Assembly: GCA_016764455.1 (NCBI GenBank)
Contig: JAESRU010000172.1
Span: forward strand, 1-5,901
Direction: 5' to 3'
Source: Hyphomicrobiales bacterium
GTDB taxonomy: Bacteria > Pseudomonadota > Alphaproteobacteria > Rhizobiales > NORP267
Length of the DNA stretch: 5,901 nucleotides
The translations under genes and the position numbers were made by a program. Below the pieces are notes generated by a model. That model did no database searches, had not been told where the DNA came from, and saw only the letters and a program-made list of their open reading frames with translations. Positions 1 through 5,891 of the stretch are shown here, piece by piece (the stretch's first letter is position 1; every line of letters starts with the position of its first letter).

Positions 1-758
1 ATCTCGCAGGACCGTGCCACCGCTGCTTCGTAACCGGTAAACAGCGCGCGCATCTCTTCAACGCCTTTGAGGTGCCGCTCGGCATTTTTCTGCAACCGCT
101 GTCCGGCATTCTCAATTTCACAATGTTCACGAATACATGTCAGAACATCGGCAATGGCGCGGTTTTCAGGGACATGCATCAGGGCATGATTGGTGGCGAC
201 CACAGGGATTTGATGGCGCTTGGAAATAGCGAATAATTTCACCAGGCGCTCATGATCATGCCCCTGTTTGAGGTTATCCGCTGCCAGATACAAATCCTGC
301 TGGAGATCCTCGGTCCAGGCTTCCAGCCGGGCTTCAAAATCCGCGTCAATATCTTCAGGCGGCAGAAGAATGAAGATCATGCCGGTGCGCCATTCCAGAA
401 CATCGTCGCGGTGGATCAGGCATTGGCCTTTTTCGGCGCGCTGGCGGCCCAGACTGATCAACCGACATAGACGGCCATACGCCGCCCGGTCCGTTGGCAG
501 CGCCACCAACCGCTGGTCGTCAGAGAGAAAAAGTTCTGCGCCGATTAAAATCCGCTGGTCGATTTTTTTAGCCTCAGCATAGGCCCGCACAATCCCCGCC
601 AGAGAATTGCGATCTGTAATGGCAACAGCCTCAAGCCCCAATTCCTTGGCCCGTCGCACATAATCTTCAGGATGCGACGCGCCTTCAAGGAACGTAAAAT
701 TGGTGGTGACATGCAGCTCGGCAAATTGCTCAATCGGGGGATGCTCTGGCGCGTCCAT
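1..758 (-). CDS. dnaE2: Error-prone DNA polymerase DnaE2 (ImuC), N-terminal part, runs off the left edge
   Basis: This is the catalytic alpha-type subunit of the mutasome, a C-family polymerase that carries out SOS-induced translesion synthesis. Only the first 252 codons are present, against roughly 1050-1100 residues in the family. The N-terminal PHP domain is clear: AELHVTTNFTFLEGASHPE at about residues 13-31, the LGLEAVAITDRNSLAGIVRA stretch at about 40-59, and DVLTCIREHCEIENAG followed by NAERHLK at about 204-231. The frame is open throughout with no lesion. The HxH metal motif of many PHP domains reads HVT here (residues 16-18), and the usual TND reads TNH (about 189-191), so PHP nuclease activity is doubtful (inference). 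The start at 758 is chosen because a GGGAG ribosome site lies 5 bases upstream. An in-frame ATG at 776 inside imuB has no such site. The gene follows the imuB stop by one base and is the last visible gene of the operon. Confidence 0.96.
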   Translation of the reverse strand, partial: MDAPEHPPIEQFAELHVTTNFTFLEGASHPEDYVRRAKELGLEAVAITDRNSLAGIVRAYAEAKKIDQRILIGAELFLSDDQRLVALPTDRAAYGRLCRLISLGRQRAEKGQCLIHRDDVLEWRTGMIFILLPPEDIDADFEARLEAWTEDLQQDLYLAADNLKQGHDHERLVKLFAISKRHQIPVVATNHALMHVPENRAIADVLTCIREHCEIENAGQRLQKNAERHLKGVEEMRALFTGYEAAVARSCE

Positions 759-759
759 G

Positions 760-2265
760 TCAACTCCCAAGCCCATGGACGAACCATTGAACTCGCGCGG
801 CATCAGCGACCCGGTAAAGCCACAACAATGCACCTGTATCGGTCTGCACCCACCAATAATCACGGGTTCCTGAATACCATTGAGGATCATCGCGCCACCA
901 GTCGGGTTCGATCCGTTCAGGTCCGGTCAGGGGTGTTAGGTGGCATTTCTGATTTTGCCAGATAATGCTTTCGGGAACATCCATGCCAGCATTTTTATCC
1001 AGCCATACAGCGACCGGTTTGCGGAACAAGCGTAAAGGGCGTTTGCGCAAAGGCGTAGTCCAGCTCTGGCGCGGCGAAGGGTAGAGGGCATAGTCCCGAC
1101 TGAAGGCGCGTTCCGGAATATGACTGTCGGCGGGGGTAAAATACTGGACCCGCTCATACCCAAACATATTGGATAATGTATCGATCAACCCGTCGAGTGC
1201 ATCTTTTTGCTCATCCGCCTGACGGTTGCCGAGCCCCAATTGCTGGTTTGATAAGGGCGCTGTGTGCCGGGCATGCAGGATCATCCGCTCGATACCAAAG
1301 CCCACATCAAGCTGCTCCAGATGCCGGGCAAAAAGCCGTTTGAGGGCAGGCACATCGCAGGTTGGCCGGATCGTCTGGATGGAAAAAGACAAGGCCGCAT
1401 GATCAACCCGCGCAAGCGTGAGGTTGGCGTTGCGAATGCCTTTTTGCGTTGAAGACAACCGCGCGCACAAACGGGTCAGCAGGGTATCAAGCGCCATTTC
1501 AACACCAACATTATGCCCGATCGGGTCGGGAAATTGCATCTCTTCAACCAGCCGTTGCTGATGGCGGGCAAACCTGGTGACCTCAACCGCTTCGCCAAGC
1601 AATTGATCGATGCGTTTGATGCCATCCAGCCCGATCCGGCTGGCAAGCGTCGCGCGCGGCAGGGCGAGCAGCGCATGAATGGTTTTCAACCCCAATTGGC
1701 GGCAAAGAATTGTCGGCCCGGGCCCCATTTGCAGGGCTTCAACTGGGAGCGTTCCGGCGGCTTGGCGCAGATTGTCTTTCCCGATATTGCTCCGGTCGGG
1801 GCCGTAATGGGCAAAGCCCCAGGCGGCCGCTTTGGTATCGGCAAGCCCGACCCGTGCGGTAAAGCCAAGCTTGGCCAGCCGGTCCTGGATGATTTTTAAC
1901 AAAACTGTTTCATCGCCAAACAAATGACTGGCCCCGGCAATATCCAGAAACAGATCGCACGCGCTGCCGCGCACCAATCGGGGCGTGAACCGGCTCGCCC
2001 AGCGCAACAAGCGTTGCAGACATTTGGCATCGCCCAAAGGGTCAGCTTCAAGATACAGGATGTCAGGGAATGCTGCCTGAAGGTCACTCAAGCTGATGCC
2101 TGGGGCAAGGCCCAGATTGTCGGCGGCACCGCTCAAAGCTGATACATACAGCCGGTTGGCTTCGCGCATAACAAGCGCAAACGGCTTATGCGCCAATCCC
2201 GGTTCTGCGCGGATCAGCCGCTCGCTCGCCAGCAAGGGAAGCCAGATGCAAATGATGCGTTGCAT
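760..2265 (-). CDS. imuB: ImuB, catalytically inactive Y-family polymerase-like mutasome adaptor
   Basis: A 501-residue protein of the ImuB family. In characterised systems ImuB bridges ImuA, DnaE2 and the beta sliding clamp but does not polymerise DNA. The N-terminus (MQRIICIWLPLLASERLIR) aligns with the Y-family palm start, but IWLP replaces the acidic DxD-type motif. The second acidic motif reads FLDIAGASHLFG (residues 106-117) without the SIDE-type glutamate pair, so both metal-binding sites look lost, as expected for ImuB. QLGLG at about 342-346 is a candidate clamp-binding motif, comparable to the QLPLW motif of mycobacterial ImuB. The C-terminal tail, rich in W, Y and R (DWWRDD near 455, RDYWWVQTDTGALLWLYR near 468-485), is typical of the family. 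The start is the ATG at 2265 with GGAG 7 bases upstream; the frame could extend to a TTG at 2280, but the family N-terminus favours 2265. It overlaps the 3' end of imuA by 80 bp. Confidence 0.95.
   Translation of the reverse strand: MQRIICIWLPLLASERLIRAEPGLAHKPFALVMREANRLYVSALSGAADNLGLAPGISLSDLQAAFPDILYLEADPLGDAKCLQRLLRWASRFTPRLVRGSACDLFLDIAGASHLFGDETVLLKIIQDRLAKLGFTARVGLADTKAAAWGFAHYGPDRSNIGKDNLRQAAGTLPVEALQMGPGPTILCRQLGLKTIHALLALPRATLASRIGLDGIKRIDQLLGEAVEVTRFARHQQRLVEEMQFPDPIGHNVGVEMALDTLLTRLCARLSSTQKGIRNANLTLARVDHAALSFSIQTIRPTCDVPALKRLFARHLEQLDVGFGIERMILHARHTAPLSNQQLGLGNRQADEQKDALDGLIDTLSNMFGYERVQYFTPADSHIPERAFSRDYALYPSPRQSWTTPLRKRPLRLFRKPVAVWLDKNAGMDVPESIIWQNQKCHLTPLTGPERIEPDWWRDDPQWYSGTRDYWWVQTDTGALLWLYRVADAARVQWFVHGLGS
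764..768 (-). promoter_or_regulatory. Ribosome binding site for dnaE2
   Basis: GGGAG on the minus strand lies 5 bases before the ATG at 758, inside the last codons of imuB. It favours 758 over the in-frame ATG at 776 and suggests translational coupling with imuB, whose TGA ends one base before the dnaE2 ATG. Confidence 0.7.
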
Positions 2266-2884
2266 GGTCGATCTCCACAATCCAGTGATGGGGCCGCCCG
2301 CGCCGGTTCTTTGTCAGACCAAGTGACAACCGGGTCTTGTCTGTTGACCAGGCATTGACGCATACATGCCAGCGCGTCACGGCTGAACTGACCAAGCCTG
2401 GACCTTCGCCCGACAGGGCATTGTGTGCGGAATTGATAACCAGGCCCAATGCGGACGTTGCCTGGGCGGCCAATTGCAGTTTGCGCGCCTGGGTCTGGTT
2501 AAGGGGGTTTTTTAAATCCAGCAAAACGCAGCCCGCCGCCCCGGAGGCCAGAATTTCATAGGCCGCATTCAGAATGGCGGCATTGTTCGGCAAATAAAGT
2601 GCCAGAAATTTTTCCGGCACCCCGCCATATTGTGCCAGCGCCGCAGGGTAATAATCCAGCCCAGTCTGCTCGAGGCTAAGCCAGAATGTGGTCCCGCCCC
2701 GGCGTTGAACAATCAATTGGGCAAACATTGACGCTGCTGGGCCGGTAAATTCATGGATAGCCCCGAGATCCAGCCCCCCCTGTAAAGCTTGATCAATGGT
2801 GGCAATATCCAGCGGCAGAACCTGTCTGCTGATCCGCCCCATTTCCAGGGCCATGACTTTTTCTTTTAGAATTTCCAGAGACAT
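2186..2884 (-). CDS. imuA: ImuA, RecA-related mutasome protein
   Basis: A 232-residue protein recognised as ImuA from its place directly before imuB and dnaE2 and from its C-terminal block LSLGLTKNRRGRPHHWIVE (about 186-204) followed by ATHHLHLASL (about 208-217), which match the family. The N-terminal half has the ImuA/RecA-like start LPLDIATIDQALQGGLDLGAIHEFTGP (about residues 23-49). Where RecA carries the Walker A loop GPESSGKT, this protein reads GPAASMF, with no lysine, so ordinary ATP binding is unlikely (inference). ImuA is known to bind ImuB and help assemble the mutasome. The ATG at 2884 is taken as start although the Shine-Dalgarno match is weak. In-frame ATGs at 2854 and 2842 are alternatives, and 2854 has a purine-rich stretch before it. 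It is the first gene of the minus-strand operon, downstream of a LexA box, and its last 80 bp also encode the start of imuB in another frame. Confidence 0.9.
   Translation of the reverse strand: MSLEILKEKVMALEMGRISRQVLPLDIATIDQALQGGLDLGAIHEFTGPAASMFAQLIVQRRGGTTFWLSLEQTGLDYYPAALAQYGGVPEKFLALYLPNNAAILNAAYEILASGAAGCVLLDLKNPLNQTQARKLQLAAQATSALGLVINSAHNALSGEGPGLVSSAVTRWHVCVNAWSTDKTRLSLGLTKNRRGRPHHWIVEIDHATHHLHLASLAGERAADPRRTGIGA
2273..2276 (-). promoter_or_regulatory. Ribosome binding site for imuB inside imuA
   Basis: GGAG on the minus strand lies 7 bases upstream of the ATG at 2265 and sits within the imuA coding frame. It supports 2265 over the in-frame TTG at 2280 as the imuB start and implies that imuB is translated from the same message as imuA. 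Confidence 0.65.
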
Positions 2885-2903
2885 TGGGATTCTTTGTATT
2901 TAT

Positions 2904-2918
2904 GTTCCTGCTTTGTTC
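2904..2918. promoter_or_regulatory. LexA operator (SOS box), GTTC-N7-GTTC
   Basis: The sequence GTTCCTGCTTTGTTC is a perfect match to the direct-repeat LexA operator GTTC-N7-GTTC known from alphaproteobacteria. On the coding strand of imuA it reads GAAC-N7-GAAC. It ends 20 bases upstream of the imuA ATG and overlaps the possible -10 element, the position expected for a repressor. imuAB-dnaE2 operons are established LexA targets in this class, so sequence and context agree. Confidence 0.9.
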
Positions 2919-2944
2919 TTATTTTATATCCACCAGAAAGTCAA
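2916..2944 (-). promoter_or_regulatory. Possible promoter of the imuA-imuB-dnaE2 operon
   Basis: On the minus strand TTGACT (2944-2939) is followed after 17 bases by TAAGAA (2921-2916). The -35 matches the consensus at 5 of 6 positions; the -10 is weak at 3 of 6. The -10 overlaps the LexA box, which would let LexA block RNA polymerase. An alternative -10 in the nearby TATAAAAT stretch would have a poor -35 spacing. No transcription start is known. Confidence 0.4.
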
Positions 2945-3275
2945 AACAGAGAATTTTATTTATATCCGTGAAAAAAGAACCTGCTCTGCAGTTTGCGGTT
3001 ACACCAAAAGATATCAAAATCGTCCGGCGCCCATCTCCATGATAACAACAAAGTAAATGGAAATATGCTGACGCAACGGCAGCAACTAGTTGAATTTTCT
3101 GAAGAATATTTAATTTGGAAATTGGTATTTAAATTTTAATACCGCCTACGGAACATAACCAAATGTTTACATAATCACATTGTATAATGATATTTTAAGC
3201 AAGAATTCTGAATATTTTTAAGTAATACCACGTCGAATATTTTACATGATTTTAAACCAAAAATAATTCTGCATA
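2945..3275. other. AT-rich divergent intergenic region without a recognised gene
   Basis: This is most of the space between the divergent imuA and PAS genes. The part nearer imuA has no clear ORF; a 24-codon GTG-initiated frame at 2968-3042 lacks a ribosome site. The part nearer the PAS gene is very AT-rich and should hold its promoter. It contains a perfect TATAAT at 3183-3188 without a convincing -35, a 20-bp near-palindrome at 3124-3143, three copies of GAATATTT (3104, 3210, 3235) and two of TAATACC (3137, 3223). No FliA or sigma-54 promoter was recognised. Confidence 0.6.
3124..3143. repeat. 20-bp near-perfect palindrome, possible operator
   Basis: GGTATTTAAATTTTAATACC reads the same on both strands except for one mismatched pair (positions 7 and 14 of the repeat). 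It lies about 150 bp upstream of the PAS gene and 240 bp upstream of imuA. The symmetric arms GGTATT and AATACC suit a dimeric regulator better than a terminator, as no T-run follows. In an AT-rich region such a palindrome could also arise by chance. Confidence 0.4.
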
Positions 3276-3287
3276 ATGACAAATAAC

Positions 3288-3291
3288 GAGG
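3288..3291 (+). promoter_or_regulatory. Ribosome binding site for the PAS gene
   Basis: GAGG lies 5 bases before the ATG at 3297. The in-frame ATG at 3276 has only AT-rich sequence upstream of it. This site decides the start in favour of 3297, which also brings the residue numbering into register with E. coli Aer. Confidence 0.7.
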
Positions 3292-3296
3292 TCAAT

Positions 3297-3848
3297 ATGA
3301 CACAAGAAAATTTTCTTACCGATACCGAAAGACATTTTGGCGAGGACGATTTAATCGTCTCCAAGACCGATCTGAAAGGGCATATTATTTATGCCAACAG
3401 GACTTTTCTGGAAATTTCCGGTTATACCGAACAAGAGGTGATGGGCCAGCCCCACAGTCTCATTCGCCACCCGGATATGCCACGCTGTATCTACAAGCTG
3501 CTCTGGGACACGATCCAGAAAGGTGAGGAGATATTTGCGTACGTGATCAACCGCTGCAAGAACGGCGATCATTACTGGGTCTACGCCCATATCTCTCCGA
3601 CAACGGATACCAGCGGGCAAGTCCTTGGATATCATTCAAATCGCCGTGTTCCATCGCGCAGAATCCTCGATGAAGCCATCATCCCTCTCTATCAGGAATT
3701 GAAAACCACCGAGCAGAAGTATCAGAACCGCAAACAAGGTTTGGAGGCTTCGCAATCAATGGTCTCTGCGTTCCTCGCCGAGCGCAATATGGCCTATGAC
3801 GAATTCGTCATGACGGTTGGACAAGGCCCGCGTCGCGGTTACCGGTAA
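3297..3848 (+). CDS. Stand-alone Aer-type PAS sensor protein (probable FAD-binding redox sensor)
   Basis: A 183-residue soluble protein consisting almost only of one PAS domain (about residues 16-118) plus a helical, charged C-terminal tail (about 120-170). It closely resembles the N-terminal domain of the E. coli aerotaxis receptor Aer: KTDLKGHIIYAN, FLEISGYTEQEVMGQPH, IRHPDMP and KNGDHYWVYA all have direct counterparts. Counting from 3297, N34, R57, H58, D60 and W70 fall at the same numbers as Aer residues that, from memory, are implicated in FAD binding, so a flavin cofactor is likely (inference). It lacks the F1 membrane segment, HAMP and signalling domains of Aer. These functions appear to be supplied by the receptor encoded 64 bases downstream on the same strand. 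The tail ends DEFVMTVGQGPRRGYR and is not continuous in frame with the next gene. Upstream is the AT-rich divergent region with its likely promoter. Confidence is high for the fold and moderate for aerotaxis. Confidence 0.9.
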   Translation: MTQENFLTDTERHFGEDDLIVSKTDLKGHIIYANRTFLEISGYTEQEVMGQPHSLIRHPDMPRCIYKLLWDTIQKGEEIFAYVINRCKNGDHYWVYAHISPTTDTSGQVLGYHSNRRVPSRRILDEAIIPLYQELKTTEQKYQNRKQGLEASQSMVSAFLAERNMAYDEFVMTVGQGPRRGYR

Positions 3849-3896
3849 AATTCCAAAGAGATATGGTGCCGCTAGGCGCTCCAGAATACATTCCTG

Positions 3897-3903
3897 AGAA
3901 AGG
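3897..3903 (+). promoter_or_regulatory. Ribosome binding site for the chemoreceptor gene
   Basis: AGAAAGG lies 9 bases upstream of the ATG at 3913. In the receptor's frame, stop codons occur at 3895 and 3904, so translation must start here and cannot run on from the PAS gene. The rest of the 64-base gap holds only a weak 5-bp hairpin (GTGCC/GGCGC, 3866-3879). Confidence 0.6.
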
Positions 3904-3912
3904 TGAACGGCA

Positions 3913-5073
3913 ATGATCGGCAATAGAACGGGCAAGGCAATTGCAAGAATTCGTGAAGTTTGCGAGGCGGTTGCAGCGGGTAATTTTGAAGCAAGAATCC
4001 AGAATATCACCGAAAAGGGCGCTTTGGGTGAAACGATGTATGCCATCAATATGATGATCGATCGTACGGATGCCTATATGCGCGAAACCAGAGCCTGTCT
4101 CAATTATATCGGGCGGAATAAATATTATAGGCTCATCCCGGAAAAAGGCATGGTTGGGGCTTTTTATGAAGCTGCGGTCTCCATCAACAAGGCAACCTGG
4201 TCGATCAAGGGGCGACACGATAAATTCGAGCAAATCGCCAATAATTTCGATCAGCAGATGAAAAATGTAGTGGCGTCGGTTTCGTCTTCAATTGATGAGC
4301 TTCACGAGGTATCAGAATCGGTCAGTCATTCTTCAAATGTGGCGAAAGAGCAAACCCTGTCGGTCGCCGCTGGCGCCGAAGAAGCATCTGCAAATATGCA
4401 GGGTGTGGCAGGCGCAGCAGACCAACTCACCTCATCGATCAATGAAATCAATCATCAGATGGTGCAATCATCCGAGATCACCGATCTGGCTGTGCAGAAA
4501 TCACGCCAGATGAGTGTGCAGATTGCGAGCCTGACGGACGCGTCCCAAAAAATCGAAAATGTGATCGGACTCATCAAGGACATTGCCGCCCAAACCAACT
4601 TGTTAGCTCTGAACGCTACAATCGAAGCCGCGCGTGCTGGCGAAGCCGGCAAGGGCTTTGCGGTTGTAGCCCAAGAGGTAAAAACCCTGGCAAACCAGAC
4701 AGCCAAGGCAACCGAAGATACCAGTAGCCAGATCGAGAATATCCAAAAAGCTACCCGGCAGGCTGTCCAGGCCAACGAAGAAATCAGCGTGACGATTGAG
4801 CAGGTGAATGCAATATCCACCACAATCGCGGCGGCAGTCGAAGAACAGAGCGCCGCCACCATGGAAATTGCTCGCAACGTAGAACAAGCCGCTGCTGGCA
4901 CTTCAGAGGTTTGCTCCGGCATCACATTTGTTCGCGATGCCACAGAAGAAACGCAGAAAGCTTCAGCAAGCGTTATCAAGGCATCGGAAACCCTTTGTGC
5001 ACAAGAAGGCATTTTGCAAAATCTGCGCGATGAAATGCATGAATTCATCGAAGAGATCAAAAAAGTCGGCTAA
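3913..5073 (+). CDS. Soluble methyl-accepting chemotaxis protein with HAMP-like N-terminus
   Basis: A 386-residue chemoreceptor signalling protein that should control CheA through CheW. No hydrophobic segment long enough to cross the membrane is present, so it is predicted cytoplasmic. Residues about 8-57 ([19 protein letters not shown], then [15 protein letters not shown]) and about 58-100 ([21 protein letters not shown]) look like two consecutive HAMP-type units. Residues about 105-380 form the coiled-coil MCP hairpin. The conserved tip is at about 219-262: [40 protein letters not shown]. Glutamate pairs in GAEEAS (156-157) and VEEQSA (310-311) are likely methylation sites. The C-terminus ends EEIKKVG, without an NWETF-like CheR/CheB tether. 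No ligand-binding domain is encoded; the adjacent upstream Aer-type PAS protein is the obvious candidate sensor (inference). The two genes are co-directional with a 64-base gap and are probably co-transcribed. The frame is intact. Confidence 0.95.
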   Translation: MIGNRTGKAIARIREVCEAVAAGNFEARIQNITEKGALGETMYAINMMIDRTDAYMRETRACLNYIGRNKYYRLIPEKGMVGAFYEAAVSINKATWSIKGRHDKFEQIANNFDQQMKNVVASVSSSIDELHEVSESVSHSSNVAKEQTLSVAAGAEEASANMQGVAGAADQLTSSINEINHQMVQSSEITDLAVQKSRQMSVQIASLTDASQKIENVIGLIKDIAAQTNLLALNATIEAARAGEAGKGFAVVAQEVKTLANQTAKATEDTSSQIENIQKATRQAVQANEEISVTIEQVNAISTTIAAAVEEQSAATMEIARNVEQAAAGTSEVCSGITFVRDATEETQKASASVIKASETLCAQEGILQNLRDEMHEFIEEIKKVG

Positions 5074-5099
5074 CGGGCAGCATATCGCACTTCAATCGG

Positions 5100-5130
5100 T
5101 TTTTTTGGCCCCGTATTTTTGATTTTTTTT
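5100..5130 (+). terminator. T-rich stretch downstream of the chemoreceptor, weak terminator candidate
   Basis: Three T-runs (5100-5106, 5116-5120, 5123-5130) follow the receptor stop codon. The only pairing found is CGGG at 5074-5077 with CCCG at 5110-5113, a 4-bp stem with a long loop, far short of a good intrinsic hairpin. Transcription may end here, but the sequence does not prove it. Confidence 0.25.
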
Positions 5131-5136
5131 ACTTAA

Positions 5137-5565
5137 CGCGTGCAAAATAGCCACTGTTCAGAGCTTTTTGCCCTGTTTCGGATGCCATTACCGGTGCCAA
5201 AATTTACCTTTTATCTGGTTTTTGCGTGAGCTTTATCCCGATCCGTCATTTGGGTCATTGTCGCAATACCGTTATTGATCGCATTCGCCATTTATATCCT
5301 GCCGGACCTGTTCAGGTTGCCGGTAAACTGGATTTTGAAATTCATGTGCGCTGGAGCGGTTTGCGTAACCGGAGCGCTCGGGATGGAATTGGTGGGCGGT
5401 TATCTGGCTTCATCTGTTGGCTGGGATACGATGTCGTATATTATCGCGGCAACCATAGAAGAGAGCCTGGAAATTATCGGCCTGACAATGTTTGTCGGAT
5501 TTCTGATCGGCTATATCGTTGAAAAATGCCCTCAAACCACAATCCGGTTTGCGGCGTCAGACTGA
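5137..5565 (+). pseudogene. Remnant of a multi-pass membrane protein gene, 5'-truncated and with an in-frame stop
   Basis: A single plus-strand frame reads as membrane protein from about 5140 to the TGA at 5563-5565, except for one internal TGA at 5227-5229. Before the stop it reads ELFALFRMPLPVPKFTFYLVFA; after it comes ALSRSVIWVIVAIPLLIAFA. Three hydrophobic segments follow: about 5230-5310, 5338-5420 (AGAVCVTGALGMELVGG) and 5434-5520 (ATIEESLEIIGLTMFVGFLIGY). The MELVGG and EESLEI patterns recall a family of uncharacterised bacterial membrane proteins of about 200 residues (recognition from memory, not searched). In that family the residue at the internal stop is often W in a YFAW-like stretch, so the TGA fits a TGG-to-TGA change. 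The N-terminal helices are missing: a TAA at 5134 precedes it and the receptor gene ends 60 bases further left. No ATG or GTG lies between the internal stop and 5275, where only a TTG offers itself, so expression of the C-terminal part is unlikely. Alternatively it is a very short gene starting at that TTG. Confidence 0.6.
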
Positions 5566-5624
5566 GACACAAATCGTGACCTCGAGCCGGTAACGAATTT
5601 ACGAATGAATGCTTGACTTTAAGT

Positions 5625-5643
5625 GGGGATCAGAAGATACCCC
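5625..5643. repeat. Small inverted repeat
   Basis: GGGGATC and GATACCCC can pair as a 4-bp GC stem, a one-base bulge and a 3-bp stem around an AGAA loop. No T-run follows on either strand, so it is not a typical terminator. The stop codon of the doubtful minus-strand ORF lies within it. Confidence 0.3.
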
Positions 5644-5854
5644 GCATGTCCTTTGGCTGCCGCGTGAGCAGCTCGCGCCCGACCGGAATGAGTTTTATTC
5701 CATTCAGGTCTCCCTGGTGCCGGACATCACAAGCCTCCTGGCAGCGTTTTAACGCCCCAGGAGCTAACCAAAAAGTTCCCAATTCACGCGGGGTTCTGAC
5801 GATCTTCCAGTCTGACCGGACAAATGTCCAAGGCTGAAATGATCGCAACCGCAT
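5630..5854 (-). CDS. Doubtful small ORF, 74 codons, unknown function
   Basis: An open minus-strand frame starts at an ATG at 5854 and encodes a basic product with several tryptophans and cysteines (for example WKIVRTPRELGTFWLAPGA near residues 16-34, then IKLIPVGRELLTRQPKDMRG). I do not recognise a family. No Shine-Dalgarno site is visible, although TATAAT overlaps the start region. An overlapping plus-strand frame of the same length exists, so openness alone says little. It could be a remnant of a larger gene or chance. Confidence 0.2.
   Translation of the reverse strand: MRLRSFQPWTFVRSDWKIVRTPRELGTFWLAPGALKRCQEACDVRHQGDLNGIKLIPVGRELLTRQPKDMRGIF
5735..5763. repeat. Long imperfect hairpin (29 bases)
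   Basis: CTCCTGG (5735-5741) pairs with CCAGGAG (5757-5763). After a small CA/C internal loop, GCGT pairs with ACGC around a TTTA loop. This gives 11 base pairs in 29 bases, the strongest inverted repeat I found in the right-hand end of the window. Neither flank has a T-run, so termination is unlikely. It could be a repeat unit, a recombination site or a folded RNA element. Confidence 0.45.
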
Positions 5855-5863
5855 TATACGGTC

Positions 5864-5891
5864 ACCACCCGCTTATTTAGCGTTTGGTGGT
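5864..5891. repeat. Inverted repeat ACCACC/GGTGGT
   Basis: ACCACC-CGCT pairs with AGCG-(TTT)-GGTGGT around a TATTT loop, giving 10 base pairs with a three-base bulge. It sits at the very right edge of the window, so what it serves cannot be judged. Confidence 0.4.

Noticed and set aside
545..787. 80-codon minus-strand ORF
   Set aside because: It is an alternative frame of dnaE2; the real frame gives a clear PHP domain over the same bases.
1513..1899. 128-codon plus-strand ORF
   Set aside because: Antisense shadow of imuB, which is firmly identified on the other strand.
2977..2991. Second LexA half-site (GAAC within AAAGAACCTGCTCT)
   Set aside because: The second GAAC at seven bases distance is absent (GCAG instead).
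2968..3042. 24-codon frame starting with GTG (VKKEPALQFAVTPK...)
   Set aside because: It reads somewhat like protein but has no ribosome site and is too short to support a call.
2796..3056. 86-codon plus-strand ORF covering the imuA start and LexA box
   Set aside because: It runs antisense through imuA and across its promoter; no ribosome site or family match.
3183..3188. Perfect TATAAT as promoter of the PAS gene
   Set aside because: No -35 at a workable spacing; TTTACA is only 11 bases away. Kept only as a note on the intergenic region.
3808..4233. 141-codon minus-strand ORF across the PAS-MCP gap
   Set aside because: Antisense to the two well-supported genes, with no recognisable family or ribosome site.
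4455..5060. 201-codon minus-strand ORF
   Set aside because: Antisense shadow of the MCP coiled-coil region, low in complexity and without family features.
5226..5522. 98-codon plus-strand ORF rich in Arg and Gly
   Set aside because: It overlaps the membrane-protein frame; the latter has coherent hydrophobic segments, this one does not.
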